Position numbers and translations under genes: made by a program. From Colwellia sp. 1_MG-2023 (lineage in GTDB: Bacteria; Pseudomonadota; Gammaproteobacteria; Enterobacterales; Alteromonadaceae), in assembly GCF_030546755.1 (NCBI RefSeq), contig NZ_JAUOPE010000005.1:156411-220410 (forward strand): DNA of 64,000 nt. The letters are read 5' to 3'. Every line of letters begins with the position of its first letter. Position 1 is the first letter of the stretch. Below the pieces are notes generated by a model. It saw only the letters and a program-made list of their open reading frames with translations. It did not search any database and was not told the DNA's origin. Of this stretch, positions 16,807 to 26,013 are shown in pieces.

Positions 16807-17340
16807 ATGAAAATATTTAAATTTCTATTACTGCTTGCTGCCTTAGGTGTAGGTGGTGGGGCTACTGTCATGTACTCAGGTATTGTTAATGTTGCAGCAG
16901 ATGAGCCTCATAGTGATTTGGTCTTTTGGTTATTAGAACAAACCAGAGAAAACTCTATTAAAAAAGCTGCGCAATCTATTGAAGTGCCTGATTTAAGTGA
17001 CCCTGAATTGTTACTAACAGGTGGTGCTGATTACGAATACATGTGTTCTAGTTGTCATTTAAAACCAGATCAAATAGAAAGTGATATGAGCTTAGGGTTA
17101 TATCCTGTACCACCTAATTTGGCAGTTTCAGGTGAAAGCCATAAAGGAAATGAACAAGGTGATGAAATAGAGTCTGCTCGTAAGCATTTTTGGGTAATAA
17201 AACATGGTATCAAAGCATCCGGAATGCCAGCATGGGGTAAAACGCATGATGATCATCGTATCTGGGCAATGGTCGCTTTTATAAAGCGTTTACCGACTTT
17301 GACTCCTGAGCAATACCAAGTGCTTACAGCGATAGAATAA
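16807..17340 (+). CDS. Secreted monohaem c-type cytochrome in the copper operon
   Basis: 177 residues from the ATG at 16807, chosen because AAGGA lies just upstream; a GTG at 16780 falls in a hairpin. An N-terminal helix (FLLLLAALGVGGGATVMY) anchors or exports the protein. One haem site CSSCH (C80, C83, H84) is followed by the likely axial Met in GIKASGMPAW (M140), as in class-I cytochromes; the fold ends MVAFIKRLPTLTPEQY. It could carry electrons to or from the PepSY membrane modules upstream (inference). Confidence 0.88.
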   Translation: MKIFKFLLLLAALGVGGGATVMYSGIVNVAADEPHSDLVFWLLEQTRENSIKKAAQSIEVPDLSDPELLLTGGADYEYMCSSCHLKPDQIESDMSLGLYPVPPNLAVSGESHKGNEQGDEIESARKHFWVIKHGIKASGMPAWGKTHDDHRIWAMVAFIKRLPTLTPEQYQVLTAIE

Positions 17341-17369
17341 CATCCAACTAAACTAAAAAAGGGAAAATA

Positions 17370-17858
17370 ATGATAAAAAATAAATTTCCAATGATGATTG
17401 TCTGTTTAGCGGGGGTATTTTGGGGAAGTGTAAGTATTGCTCAAGATAATGCACACCATTCGGAACAAAAGAATGAAATGTTTATCGGTGTTGATTCATC
17501 TGCCGGAAGAGTGGTTACTCAATTCCATCAGGCGTTGAAAACAGGAGATAAAACTTCAGCGAGAAAACTATTGGCTGACGATGTGTTAATTTTTGAAGGA
17601 GGGAGAGTGGAGCGTTCTGCTGATGAATACGCTCACCATCATATGTTGTCAGATATGAAATATCTTTCTGCCACTCATAGTGAATCATTAGAGCATAATG
17701 TAAAAGTCATGGGTAACAGTGCTGTTTCGATGTCTCGCAGCAAGACCACAGGAACATACAAAGGAAAAGAACGTAATTACGAAGGAATGGAAACTATGGT
17801 ATTAGAAAAACAGCATGGTGAATGGAAAATAGTCCGTATCCATTGGTCAAACTTATAA
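17370..17858 (+). CDS. Secreted NTF2-like protein (SnoaL/DUF4440 fold), first copy
   Basis: 162 residues: signal peptide (MMIVCLAGVFWGSVSIAQ) and an NTF2-like cone fold, recognisable from VVTQFHQALKTGDKTSARKL, LADDVLIFEGGRVE and the closing GEWKIVRIHWSNL. Such proteins often appear in copper operons, but no biochemical role is established that I can cite. It is His-rich around residues 26-31 and 90-93. The next gene has the same architecture. Confidence 0.8.
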   Translation: MIKNKFPMMIVCLAGVFWGSVSIAQDNAHHSEQKNEMFIGVDSSAGRVVTQFHQALKTGDKTSARKLLADDVLIFEGGRVERSADEYAHHHMLSDMKYLSATHSESLEHNVKVMGNSAVSMSRSKTTGTYKGKERNYEGMETMVLEKQHGEWKIVRIHWSNL

Positions 17859-17885
17859 TTTAAGTAAATAATAAAGGATAAAAGA

Positions 17886-18389
17886 ATGATCAAATATATT
17901 ACAGCAACTATTTTAGTCGTCATAAGTTTTGTTAGTTTTGCTCATGGCGATGAGAAATATCAAGACAAAGATAAACAGGCAATAATCGATATCATTTCGA
18001 GTATTAAATATGGTTGGGAAAATGGAGACGGTGCGCCATTTAGAAAAAACTTTCTTGATTTTAAAGGTGCTCGATATATAGAAGGTGGTGGACAAAATGC
18101 AGGGTTAGATTCATTAGTTGAACATCATGTTGAGCCTGAAAAAGATGCACTGGAATATTTGAAGCTGAATTTCAGTGATATTGAGGTTCATTTTGAAGGT
18201 AAAAACAAGAGCTTTGCTTGGGTTATTGCTGATACACGCGTGAAAGGAAAAGTAAATAAAAGTGGCCGTGAGTTTGATAAAAGTGGTTACCAAACATTTC
18301 TTTTTAGAAAAGTTGGTGATGTATGGAAATTAGTACACAGTCACTCTTCTAGCCGTGATTATAAACCTAAGAAAGAACATAAGCATTAA
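17886..18389 (+). CDS. Secreted NTF2-like protein, second copy
   Basis: 167 residues: signal peptide ([15 protein letters not shown]), an NTF2-like fold ([18 protein letters not shown] ... [15 protein letters not shown]) and a Lys/His-rich tail. It is divergent from the preceding gene but of equal length and layout, so the two may form a heterodimer or result from an old duplication. AAAGGA precedes the ATG. Last gene of the copper operon; a strong terminator follows. Confidence 0.8.
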   Translation: MIKYITATILVVISFVSFAHGDEKYQDKDKQAIIDIISSIKYGWENGDGAPFRKNFLDFKGARYIEGGGQNAGLDSLVEHHVEPEKDALEYLKLNFSDIEVHFEGKNKSFAWVIADTRVKGKVNKSGREFDKSGYQTFLFRKVGDVWKLVHSHSSSRDYKPKKEHKH

Positions 18390-18429
18390 TTTGTATTAGT
18401 TTATATATACTTCCTCAAAGAAATTTATC

Positions 18430-18475
18430 CGGTTAACTGTAGTAGCTCAGACCTGAGCTAACAGTTAACCGTTTT
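18430..18475. terminator. Strong terminator closing the copper operon (probably bidirectional)
   Basis: CGGTTAACTGT (18430-18440) pairs with ACAGTTAACCG (18461-18471), with AGCTCA/TGAGCT extending the stem around a short loop, followed by TTTTCT. It lies between converging genes. Confidence 0.85.
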
Positions 18476-18500
18476 CTAGCGGTGTTTTGTCAGCTTAGAT

Positions 18501-19205
18501 TTAATTAATACCATATCGTTTAAGTATCGTTTTATATCGATCTGTATTTTTGAGGTTTGACAGGGCTTGCTGATACTTTTCAACCAATTCAAAGTCAGTT
18601 GATTCACTAAAGAAAATTCCTATATCACCTGAAAGATCGTCAATTGTCATTAAACTTTCGACAAGTGTAAGGTCAATATTTTCTTTTTTGGCAAAGTATT
18701 TTAATACCATTGGGTTTTCAATAAGTAAATCAGTTCTCCCGATAAAAAAACGCAAGATATTTTGTTTATCTGAAGAAACTATGTGATGTTTATAACTATC
18801 AACAAAATTTAATGATTTAAAATAATTGTGACGCGATCCTTTTCGAACGACACCAAATGAATAGTTTCTAAGATTATTTATGTTAGTTAGTTTTATATCG
18901 TTTTTAGATTTGAATTTGTAAATGTTTATAGGGAAATGAGATATTGAGCCTATATAGTATTCATTCTTGAATTCAGTTTGATTTTTTATCAAACTGATAA
19001 ATAACTTATTCTTACCTTGCAAGTGTGCTTGTTTAATTCTTGCGACTGGTTCTATGACGATTTCAAATTTATCGTCTGTTTCTTTAAATAAAAGGTTAAG
19101 GATGTCAATTGCTATGCCAGAGTACACTTTACTTTCATTATTGTATGATGACAGGAAAGGCTCATCATTTAAATGAACATTAATTGTGTCTGCATTAACC
19201 AGCAT
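18501..19205 (-). CDS. Periplasmic solute-binding protein (family 3), start apparently damaged
   Basis: The frame from ATG 19205 gives 234 residues of an amino-acid-type binding protein (YSGIAIDILNLLFKETDD, FGVVRKGSRHNYFKS, NTDRYKTILKRYGIN). Upstream in the same frame, 16 further codons with no ATG encode a convincing signal peptide (IKIKKHIATLCSIFISMLVNA), beginning at an ATT (19253). An ATG at 19261-19263 is one base out of frame; losing one base of the A5 run (19253-19257) would restore M-W-K-I-K-I-K-K. So this is either an ATT start, a 1-base lesion or a sequencing error. Such proteins can be stand-alone sensors; no permease is nearby. Confidence 0.65.
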   Translation of the reverse strand: MLVNADTINVHLNDEPFLSSYNNESKVYSGIAIDILNLLFKETDDKFEIVIEPVARIKQAHLQGKNKLFISLIKNQTEFKNEYYIGSISHFPINIYKFKSKNDIKLTNINNLRNYSFGVVRKGSRHNYFKSLNFVDSYKHHIVSSDKQNILRFFIGRTDLLIENPMVLKYFAKKENIDLTLVESLMTIDDLSGDIGIFFSESTDFELVEKYQQALSNLKNTDRYKTILKRYGIN

Positions 19206-19323
19206 ACTTATAAAAATACTACAGAGAGTTGCTATGTGTTTTTTAATTTTAATTTTTCCACATTAGTTCAATTTACTATACAAGTTAGGGAGTCGTATTT
19301 TTCAATGTCAGAAAATACGATAG

Positions 19324-20565
19324 TTACGTAATTAACTCTCCTTCCTTATAAAGCGATAATAAATAATTAACACCAAATTGATAAGATAGCTCTGAAGGGT
19401 GTTCGATATCCCAATTGGCTATGTCTGCATTCAGACCTTCTTCCAATTTACCTGTTGTGTTTTCAATACCTAATGCTTTTGCTGCATTGCATGTGATTCC
19501 AGCTAACGCTTCTGTTGGAGTCAACTTAAACAGTGTACACGCCATATTTAACATTAACAATATTGAATTAATAGGTGATGTGCCTGGATTTGAATCTGTC
19601 GCTATCGCGATTGAAACGTTATTATTTCTTAACAATTCAATAGGAGGAGTTTTTGTCTCTCGGAGAAAATAATAAGCTCCAGGGAGTAATACTGCAACCA
19701 TACCTTTTTCTGTCATTGCATTTATTCCCTCTTCATCAATGAATTCTATATGATCACTTGACAGTGCATTATATTGTGCAGCTATTTTTGTTCCGCCTAT
19801 ATTTGATAACTGCTCAGCGTGAATTCTTACTTTCAAATCATTTTTTACGGCAGCTTTAAATACTTTTTCAGTTTGTTGAATGTTAAACCCAATGTTTTCA
19901 CAAAATACGTCCACAGTTTCAGCGAGTTTTAATTTCGCTATTTTGGGGATCATTTCTTCTGATACAATTCTTATATAATCATCGGGGTTATTTTTGTATT
20001 CTGGGGGAACAGTATGGGCACCTAAAAATGTCTTGTGAATAGATAAAGGTGAATTCTTATCTAACATTTTAGCAACGTTCAAAATCTTTATTTCATTTTC
20101 TAAATCGAGTCCATATCCAGACTTGATTTCAATGGTAGTTACGCCTTCATTTTTTAATGTATTGAGTCTTTTAAGTGCACCTTCATAAAGTTCATCTTGG
20201 CTAGCTTTCCGTGTTGCTTCGACGGTAGAAATAATACCACCACCAGCCCCTGCAATTTCTTGGTAGCTTTTACCTTTTAAACGCATTTCAAATTCTTTCG
20301 CTCGATTAGAACCGTATATTATGTGTGTATGACAATCAATTAATCCAGGTGTAATCCATTGTCCATTGCCGTGAACGACCTTTACTTTATCAGGGTTATA
20401 ATTGGGCAAATTGCCTTTTTTACCAATCCATAAAATTTTTCCACTACCAATAGCAATTGCACCGCCAAGGATTTCACCATAATTTGAACTGCTGTTAGTC
20501 ATTGTTGCTAGATTAAAATCAATGAATAAAATTTCCCAATTATCAGAAGTCATATGATTTAACAT
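19324..20565 (-). CDS. hutI: Imidazolonepropionase HutI
   Basis: Hydrolyses imidazolone propionate to formiminoglutamate, third step of histidine degradation. The 413 residues carry the amidohydrolase metal motif DCHTH, the substrate segment GAGGGIISTVEATR, further ligands in KTFLGAHTVP and RIHAEQL, and the ATDSNPGTSP loop, all as in HutI. It is transcribed away from hutUHG, with HutC-type operators in between, so one repressor can control both directions. Confidence 0.95.
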   Translation of the reverse strand: MLNHMTSDNWEILFIDFNLATMTNSSSNYGEILGGAIAIGSGKILWIGKKGNLPNYNPDKVKVVHGNGQWITPGLIDCHTHIIYGSNRAKEFEMRLKGKSYQEIAGAGGGIISTVEATRKASQDELYEGALKRLNTLKNEGVTTIEIKSGYGLDLENEIKILNVAKMLDKNSPLSIHKTFLGAHTVPPEYKNNPDDYIRIVSEEMIPKIAKLKLAETVDVFCENIGFNIQQTEKVFKAAVKNDLKVRIHAEQLSNIGGTKIAAQYNALSSDHIEFIDEEGINAMTEKGMVAVLLPGAYYFLRETKTPPIELLRNNNVSIAIATDSNPGTSPINSILLMLNMACTLFKLTPTEALAGITCNAAKALGIENTTGKLEEGLNADIANWDIEHPSELSYQFGVNYLLSLYKEGELIT

Positions 20566-20591
20566 TTTTTAGGAACCAATGGGTTAATCTT

Positions 20592-20625
20592 ACATATTAT
20601 TGTTGTATATACAACAATAATATGT
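20592..20625. promoter_or_regulatory. HutC operator 1 (34-bp perfect palindrome)
   Basis: A 34-bp perfect inverted repeat centred on TTGTATATACAA, 27 bases before hutI and about 75 before hutU. Its core matches the TGTA-N2-TACA element bound by HutC repressors of the GntR family; urocanate is the usual inducer. The extended arms make it unusually long. Confidence 0.85.
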
Positions 20626-20627
20626 AA

Positions 20628-20639
20628 TTGTATATACAA
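20628..20639. promoter_or_regulatory. HutC operator 2
   Basis: TTGTATATACAA, a second copy of the operator core, only 2 bp after operator 1, on the hutU side of the divergent promoter region. Tandem sites suggest cooperative binding. Confidence 0.8.
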
Positions 20640-20700
20640 CTTGGTGGTGGCTTAAAAAACTACGAGCTGCATTGTGTTTTCTATAATTAAGGATCTTTCC

Positions 20701-22413
20701 ATGAACTCAACTAACTCTTTACAAGATACTCGAATAGATAATAGCCGTGTAGTTAGAGCTGACAGAGGCAGTAAAATTACTGCAAAAAATTGGTTAACGG
20801 AAGCTGCTAAGCGAATGTTAATGAACAATTTGGATCCTGAGGTTGCAGAACATCCACAGTCATTAGTTGTGTATGGTGGAATTGGTCGTGCAGCGCGTAA
20901 TTGGGAATGTTATGACAAAATCATTGAGGTTTTAAACCGTTTAGAAAATGACGAAACTTTAATGGTGCAATCTGGAAAACCTGTAGGCGTTTTCAAAACT
21001 CATGCCGATGCACCACGCGTATTGATTGCTAATTCTAACCTTGTACCAAATTGGGGAGACTGGGAGCACTTCAACGAGTTAGATAAAAAAGGCTTAATGA
21101 TGTATGGTCAAATGACCGCTGGTTCATGGATATACATCGGTTCACAAGGCATTGTCCAAGGTACTTATGAAACATTTGTTGCAATGGCAAAACAACATTT
21201 TGGTGGCAATGCCAAAGGTCGGTGGGTACTTACAGGTGGTCTAGGTGGTATGGGGGGTGCTCAACCACTAGCAGCGACGATGGCAGGGTTTTCAGCACTT
21301 GTTGTTGAATGTGATGAAACTCGTATCGATTTTCGTATTAATACACGCTATGTTGATAAAAAAGCAACATCACTAGATGAAGCATTGGCGATGATTAATG
21401 ATGCTATATCTAAAGGAGAAGCTATATCAGTAGGTTTGTTAGGTAATGCCGCTGATGTTTTTCCAGAATTAGTTAAACGTGGTATCACTCCAGATGTAAC
21501 AACTGATCAAACATCTGCTCATGATCCATTAAATGGTTATTTGCCGCAAGGGTGGACCATGGAGTATGCCGCAGAAATGCGTAAAAAAGATGAAGCAACT
21601 GTAGTAAAAGCTGCTAAAAAATCAATGGCAGTACAAGTACAAGCAATGCTTGATCTACAAACGGCTGGCTCAGCTACAACAGACTATGGTAATAACATTC
21701 GCCAAATGGCAATGGAAGAAGGTGTTAAAAATGCCTTTGACTTTCCTGGATTTGTGCCTGCTTATGTGCGCCCATTATTTTGTGAAGGCATCGGACCTTT
21801 CCGCTGGGTGGCTCTTTCTGGCGACCCAGAAGATATTTACAAAACCGATGCCAAAGTAAAAGAATTAATTCCTGATAACCCTCACTTACACAACTGGTTG
21901 GATATGGCTCGTGAGCGCATTGAATTCCAAGGCTTGCCTGCACGTATTTGTTGGGTCGGTTTAAAAGACCGCGCTCGTTTAGCCTTAGCTTTTAATGAAA
22001 TGGTAAGAAATGGTGAGCTTTCAGCGCCAGTAGTTATTGGTCGTGATCACTTAGATTCAGGCTCAGTTGCTTCGCCTAATCGTGAAACTGAAAGTATGTT
22101 AGACGGCTCAGATGCAGTTTCAGATTGGCCATTACTGAACGCCTTACTTTCTACTTCGGGTGGTGCTACCTGGGTAAGTATTCATCATGGTGGTGGTGTT
22201 GGCATGGGCTTTAGTCAACACTCTGGCGTTGTTATTGTAGCTGACGGTACTGATGCAGCCGCTAATCGCTTAGGTCGCGTACTTTGGAATGACCCTGCAA
22301 CTGGTGTTATGCGCCATGCTGATGCCGGATACGATATCGCAAAAAAATGCGCGATTGAGCAAGAACTAGACCTGCCAATGATTGATGGTGCCAACGGCAA
22401 AAAAGGAATTTAA
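20701..22413 (+). CDS. hutU: Urocanate hydratase HutU
   Basis: Converts urocanate to imidazolone propionate using tightly bound NAD+, second step of histidine catabolism. From ATG 20701 (AAGGA 8-10 nt upstream) the protein has 570 residues; an in-frame ATG at 20674 lacks a ribosome-binding site. Diagnostic stretches are [42 protein letters not shown] and [15 protein letters not shown]. It is followed 2 bases later by hutH. Confidence 0.97.
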   Translation: MNSTNSLQDTRIDNSRVVRADRGSKITAKNWLTEAAKRMLMNNLDPEVAEHPQSLVVYGGIGRAARNWECYDKIIEVLNRLENDETLMVQSGKPVGVFKTHADAPRVLIANSNLVPNWGDWEHFNELDKKGLMMYGQMTAGSWIYIGSQGIVQGTYETFVAMAKQHFGGNAKGRWVLTGGLGGMGGAQPLAATMAGFSALVVECDETRIDFRINTRYVDKKATSLDEALAMINDAISKGEAISVGLLGNAADVFPELVKRGITPDVTTDQTSAHDPLNGYLPQGWTMEYAAEMRKKDEATVVKAAKKSMAVQVQAMLDLQTAGSATTDYGNNIRQMAMEEGVKNAFDFPGFVPAYVRPLFCEGIGPFRWVALSGDPEDIYKTDAKVKELIPDNPHLHNWLDMARERIEFQGLPARICWVGLKDRARLALAFNEMVRNGELSAPVVIGRDHLDSGSVASPNRETESMLDGSDAVSDWPLLNALLSTSGGATWVSIHHGGGVGMGFSQHSGVVIVADGTDAAANRLGRVLWNDPATGVMRHADAGYDIAKKCAIEQELDLPMIDGANGKKGI

Positions 22414-22415
22414 TC

Positions 22416-23960
22416 ATGACAATCATTAATAAATTAAACATTACTCCTGGAGAATTGACACTAACCCAATTACGAGCTGTAACTAAATACGATGGAATTA
22501 AGTATTCACTTGATGAGAGCGCTTTCGGTTCAATAAATAAAAGCGCCAAGGCTGTACAGAATGTTATTGAAAAAAATCAAGTAGTTTATGGTATTAACAC
22601 GGGTTTTGGTTTACTTGCCAGTACGCGTATAAAAAATGACGAATTAGAATTGTTACAACGTTCTATTGTGCTTTCTCACTCTGCTGGTTTTGGCGAATAT
22701 ATGGAAGACTCTACTGTACGCTTAATGATGGTGTTAAAAATAAATTCATTATCTCGTGGCTTTTCAGGTATTCGTTTAGTGATTATTCAAGCATTAATTA
22801 CCTTACTTAATGCGGAAGTTTATCCATGTGTACCTAAAAAAGGTTCTGTAGGGGCATCTGGCGATTTAGCGCCCCTTTCTCATATGGTTTTACCATTGCT
22901 GGGCGAAGGAGAAATGTCACACAAGGACGAGGTTATTCCAGCCCTAGAAGGTTTGAAAATTGCTGGATTAGAGCCATTAACTCTAGCGGCTAAAGAAGGA
23001 TTAGCTTTACTTAATGGTACACAAGCATCAACTGCATTTGCTTTGGAAGGATTATTTCATGCTGAAGATTTGTATGCGGCAGCTACAGTTATTGGTTCAA
23101 TGTCTGTTGAAGCGGCACTAGGCTCTCGTGCACCATTTGATGATAGAGTTCATCAAGTTCGTGGTCAGAAAGGCCAAATAGACTCCGCTATGGCTTATCG
23201 TCATCTACTGTCAGCAAATTCTGAAATAGGGGATTCACATATTGAATGTGAAAAAGTTCAAGATCCTTATTCATTGCGCTGTCAACCCCAAGTGATGGGC
23301 GCTTGTTTAACACAAATTCGTCAAGCATCGGAAGTACTTCATATAGAAGCAAATGGTGTTACAGATAATCCATTAGTGTTCGCTAATGAAGGTGATTTTA
23401 TTTCCGCAGGTAACTTCCATGCAGAGCCTGTTGCTATGGCTGCTGATAACTTAGCTATAGCTATAGCTGAAATAGGTTCTTTATCTGAACGTCGTATGGC
23501 GCTACTAATTGATGCAAATTTGAGTAAATTGCCTGCATTTTTAGTTGAGAATGGCGGGGTAAACTCCGGTTTTATGATTGCCCAAGTGACTTCTGCCGCA
23601 TTAGCGTCTGAAAACAAAACGCTTGCGCATCCTGCTTCGGTAGATAGTTTACCAACTTCGGCTAACCAGGAAGATCATGTTTCTATGGCTGCATTTGCAG
23701 GTCGTCGTTTAGCTGACATGGCAGAAAACACAAACGGTGTTCTTGCTGTCGAATACTTAGCCGCCGCACAAGGTCTCGATTTTAGAGCACCATTAAAAGG
23801 CTCTGATAAAATAGAGTTGGCAAAAGCAATATTACGACGCTCTGTTAGCTTTTATGATAAAGATAGGTATTTCGCTCCTGATATCGCCGAAGCATCTGAA
23901 ATTATCAGTGATGGTGAATTAAGCATGTTAATGCCTGAAGAATTATTACCTAGTCTTTAA
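22416..23960 (+). CDS. hutH: Histidine ammonia-lyase HutH
   Basis: Removes ammonia from histidine to give urocanate, the first step and source of the inducer. The 514 residues include the A147-S148-G149 triad in [15 protein letters not shown] that cyclises into the MIO cofactor, [11 protein letters not shown] near the N-terminus, and [14 protein letters not shown]. Spacing to hutU is 2 bases; hutG follows after 25. Confidence 0.97.
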   Translation: MTIINKLNITPGELTLTQLRAVTKYDGIKYSLDESAFGSINKSAKAVQNVIEKNQVVYGINTGFGLLASTRIKNDELELLQRSIVLSHSAGFGEYMEDSTVRLMMVLKINSLSRGFSGIRLVIIQALITLLNAEVYPCVPKKGSVGASGDLAPLSHMVLPLLGEGEMSHKDEVIPALEGLKIAGLEPLTLAAKEGLALLNGTQASTAFALEGLFHAEDLYAAATVIGSMSVEAALGSRAPFDDRVHQVRGQKGQIDSAMAYRHLLSANSEIGDSHIECEKVQDPYSLRCQPQVMGACLTQIRQASEVLHIEANGVTDNPLVFANEGDFISAGNFHAEPVAMAADNLAIAIAEIGSLSERRMALLIDANLSKLPAFLVENGGVNSGFMIAQVTSAALASENKTLAHPASVDSLPTSANQEDHVSMAAFAGRRLADMAENTNGVLAVEYLAAAQGLDFRAPLKGSDKIELAKAILRRSVSFYDKDRYFAPDIAEASEIISDGELSMLMPEELLPSL

Positions 23961-23985
23961 TAACTATTATTAAGAGTAAACACAT

Positions 23986-25041
23986 ATGCCTTTAGTCTCA
24001 TCAGATAATCACTATTTAAAATCCTACATAAGAAAACGTCAAGGGGAAACTTGCTTAGGAGAGGTTATTCATTCTTTTGATTTATCAGGTGAAAAGGATT
24101 ATGTTGCCAACTTAAAAGAATTAAAAGGTAAAGGTGTGCGTTTTATTCTTCTTGGGATCCCTGAAGATATCGGTCCTAGAGCTAATATGGGTAAACCAGG
24201 TGCTCATAAGGGCTGGCACGCCTTTCTAAGTAAATTTTGCTCGTTGCAACAGAATGAATTTATTAAAGGTGAACAAATTGCCGTTATGGGGCATATAGAC
24301 TGCCATGATTTACAAGACTTAAGTGTAAATTTGGATCCTAACACCGGTGAACATTTAAATCAGTTACGATCACTTGTGAGCATGCTTGACGAAAGAGTGT
24401 TTAAAATTTGCCAATTAATTTTTAACGAAAGTCTAACACCAATTATTATCGGAGGTGGGCACAATAATGCTTACTCTATATTAAAAGCTGCAAGTATAAG
24501 TTATGGCTCGCCTCTGAGTGCTATTAATTTAGATCCGCATACTGACTTTAGAATGCAAGAGGGACGGCATAGTGGAAACCCTTTTAGCTATGCTGCTCAA
24601 GAAGGTTACTTAAAAAATTATTTTAATATAGGAATGCATGAGTTAAAAAACTCATACGCTAATTTAGAAGCGCTAAAGTCTAACGGATTCAAATGGCTTA
24701 GTTACCAAGATATTTGGGTGAGACGGGAGCATGATTTTGATTCTGCAATAGAAAAAGGAAAAAACTACTTAAAAAAGAAAAAGTTACCTTTTGGAATTGA
24801 ATTAGATGTCGATTCAATTTCATTAATGCCTGTAAGTGCATATACAAATTGTGGAATTCAAGTAAAGGACGCTGAATATTATACCTATTCTTTAGGTAAG
24901 GAAAGGTCTTCTTGCTACTTACATCTAGCTGAAGGTGCACCAGAACAACACCCTAGTAATTATGATGCAGGTATTAGTGAGGTAGGGCAAGTGTATTCTT
25001 CATTGGTGATTAGCTTTATTCAAGCAAAACAGGGACTTTAA
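23986..25041 (+). CDS. hutG: Formimidoylglutamase HutG (arginase fold)
   Basis: Ureohydrolase-family enzyme that would cleave formiminoglutamate to glutamate and formamide, the last Hut step. The binuclear Mn motifs are visible: GGGHNNAYS, NLDPHTDFR (variant of DAHxD) and ELDVDSIS. The 351 residues are slightly longer than usual. No HutF or HutG2-type genes are seen, so the short route to glutamate and formamide is implied. The stop lies 4 bases from the end of converging hutC. Confidence 0.88.
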   Translation: MPLVSSDNHYLKSYIRKRQGETCLGEVIHSFDLSGEKDYVANLKELKGKGVRFILLGIPEDIGPRANMGKPGAHKGWHAFLSKFCSLQQNEFIKGEQIAVMGHIDCHDLQDLSVNLDPNTGEHLNQLRSLVSMLDERVFKICQLIFNESLTPIIIGGGHNNAYSILKAASISYGSPLSAINLDPHTDFRMQEGRHSGNPFSYAAQEGYLKNYFNIGMHELKNSYANLEALKSNGFKWLSYQDIWVRREHDFDSAIEKGKNYLKKKKLPFGIELDVDSISLMPVSAYTNCGIQVKDAEYYTYSLGKERSSCYLHLAEGAPEQHPSNYDAGISEVGQVYSSLVISFIQAKQGL

Positions 25042-25045
25042 TACT

Positions 25046-25747
25046 TTACTTAAGATGTATACTACTTGTTAGCTTAAATCTATCAGCAGGATGATATAAA
25101 ACAGCGTAACTTATAGGATGTCCGTTTGATAATGTAATTCTAGTCACTTTTAAACAAGGAACGCCGTCTTCCAATTTCAAATTATGTTTTAAAATTTTTG
25201 TTGGTGTGATGGCTTCTATTGTAATTTCAGCATCAGTTAACGGAGCAACGGAACATAAATATTCATTTACAGTTGTTTTACTGAAGTCTTGTTCTAAAAA
25301 TAATGGAACTTCTTCAGCGCTCACATACCTTTCTTCTAATTGAAGTGGAATGTTATTTTCCAAATGAACAATTATAACTTTGAACACTTTTTTATTATTT
25401 GCCTCTAATGTATAAGCTAACTCACCATTTGGAACCAAAGTTAATTTACTCAGCACGGTCATACTGTGAGTATGGCCTCTTGATTTTATTTCCTCAGATA
25501 TATTTCTAATTTCCAATAATGAGCTTTGAGCTTGTGAAGGTTCAACAAACGTACCTACGCTAGGAACTCTTTTTAATAAACCTTGTGACACAAGCTCTTC
25601 AATAGACTTTCTAGCGGTCATTCGGCTTGCTGAAAACTGCGTAGCTAACTCCGTTTCAGAAGGGATTTTAAAACCCTCAGGCCATTCTAAGGATGACAGT
25701 TTTTTATTTATATAGTCAGCAATGACTTTATATTTCGGTAAGTTCAT
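25046..25747 (-). CDS. hutC: Histidine utilisation repressor HutC (GntR/HutC family)
   Basis: 233 residues: GntR winged helix at 1-70 (YKVIADYINKKLSS, FKIPSETELATQFSASRMTARKSIEEL) and a UTRA effector domain at about 90-230. It probably binds urocanate and releases the TGTATATACA operators. A related half-palindrome (TGTATATAC at 25832-25840) lies before its own start, suggesting autoregulation. It is convergent with hutG and divergent from the TonB receptor. Confidence 0.93.
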   Translation of the reverse strand: MNLPKYKVIADYINKKLSSLEWPEGFKIPSETELATQFSASRMTARKSIEELVSQGLLKRVPSVGTFVEPSQAQSSLLEIRNISEEIKSRGHTHSMTVLSKLTLVPNGELAYTLEANNKKVFKVIIVHLENNIPLQLEERYVSAEEVPLFLEQDFSKTTVNEYLCSVAPLTDAEITIEAITPTKILKHNLKLEDGVPCLKVTRITLSNGHPISYAVLYHPADRFKLTSSIHLK

Positions 25748-25935
25748 AAATTTTAAATTTTCGTCAATATGATTCTAGGCAGTGTGCCCAATAAACTTGA
25801 TTTACGTTATTTTAACAGTATGTAAACTCCCTGTATATACTAGCGGGTAAATCCTTTATTTAGAGAGTGATTCTTTTATAATTTTTAATAAAACACAAGA
25901 AGAAAATACCAAAACATTAATTTAAAAAATACTGT

Positions 25936-25945
25936 TGTATATACA
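25936..25945. promoter_or_regulatory. HutC-type operator before the TonB receptor
   Basis: TGTATATACA within TGTTGTATATACAGC, the same core as in the hutI-hutU region, about 70 bases before the receptor start. Confidence 0.7.
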
Positions 25946-25950
25946 GCGAT

Positions 25951-25977
25951 ATTATTGTATAAAGTTCATACAATAAT
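25951..25977. promoter_or_regulatory. Inverted repeat related to the hut operator
   Basis: ATTATTGTAT and ATACAATAAT are perfect inverted arms 7 nt apart. They match the outer arms of hut operator 1 with a wider centre, so this may be a second HutC contact site for the receptor promoter. Confidence 0.5.
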
Positions 25978-26013
25978 AAAAAACTACTAACTAAAATCAG
26001 AGAGAGTAATAGT

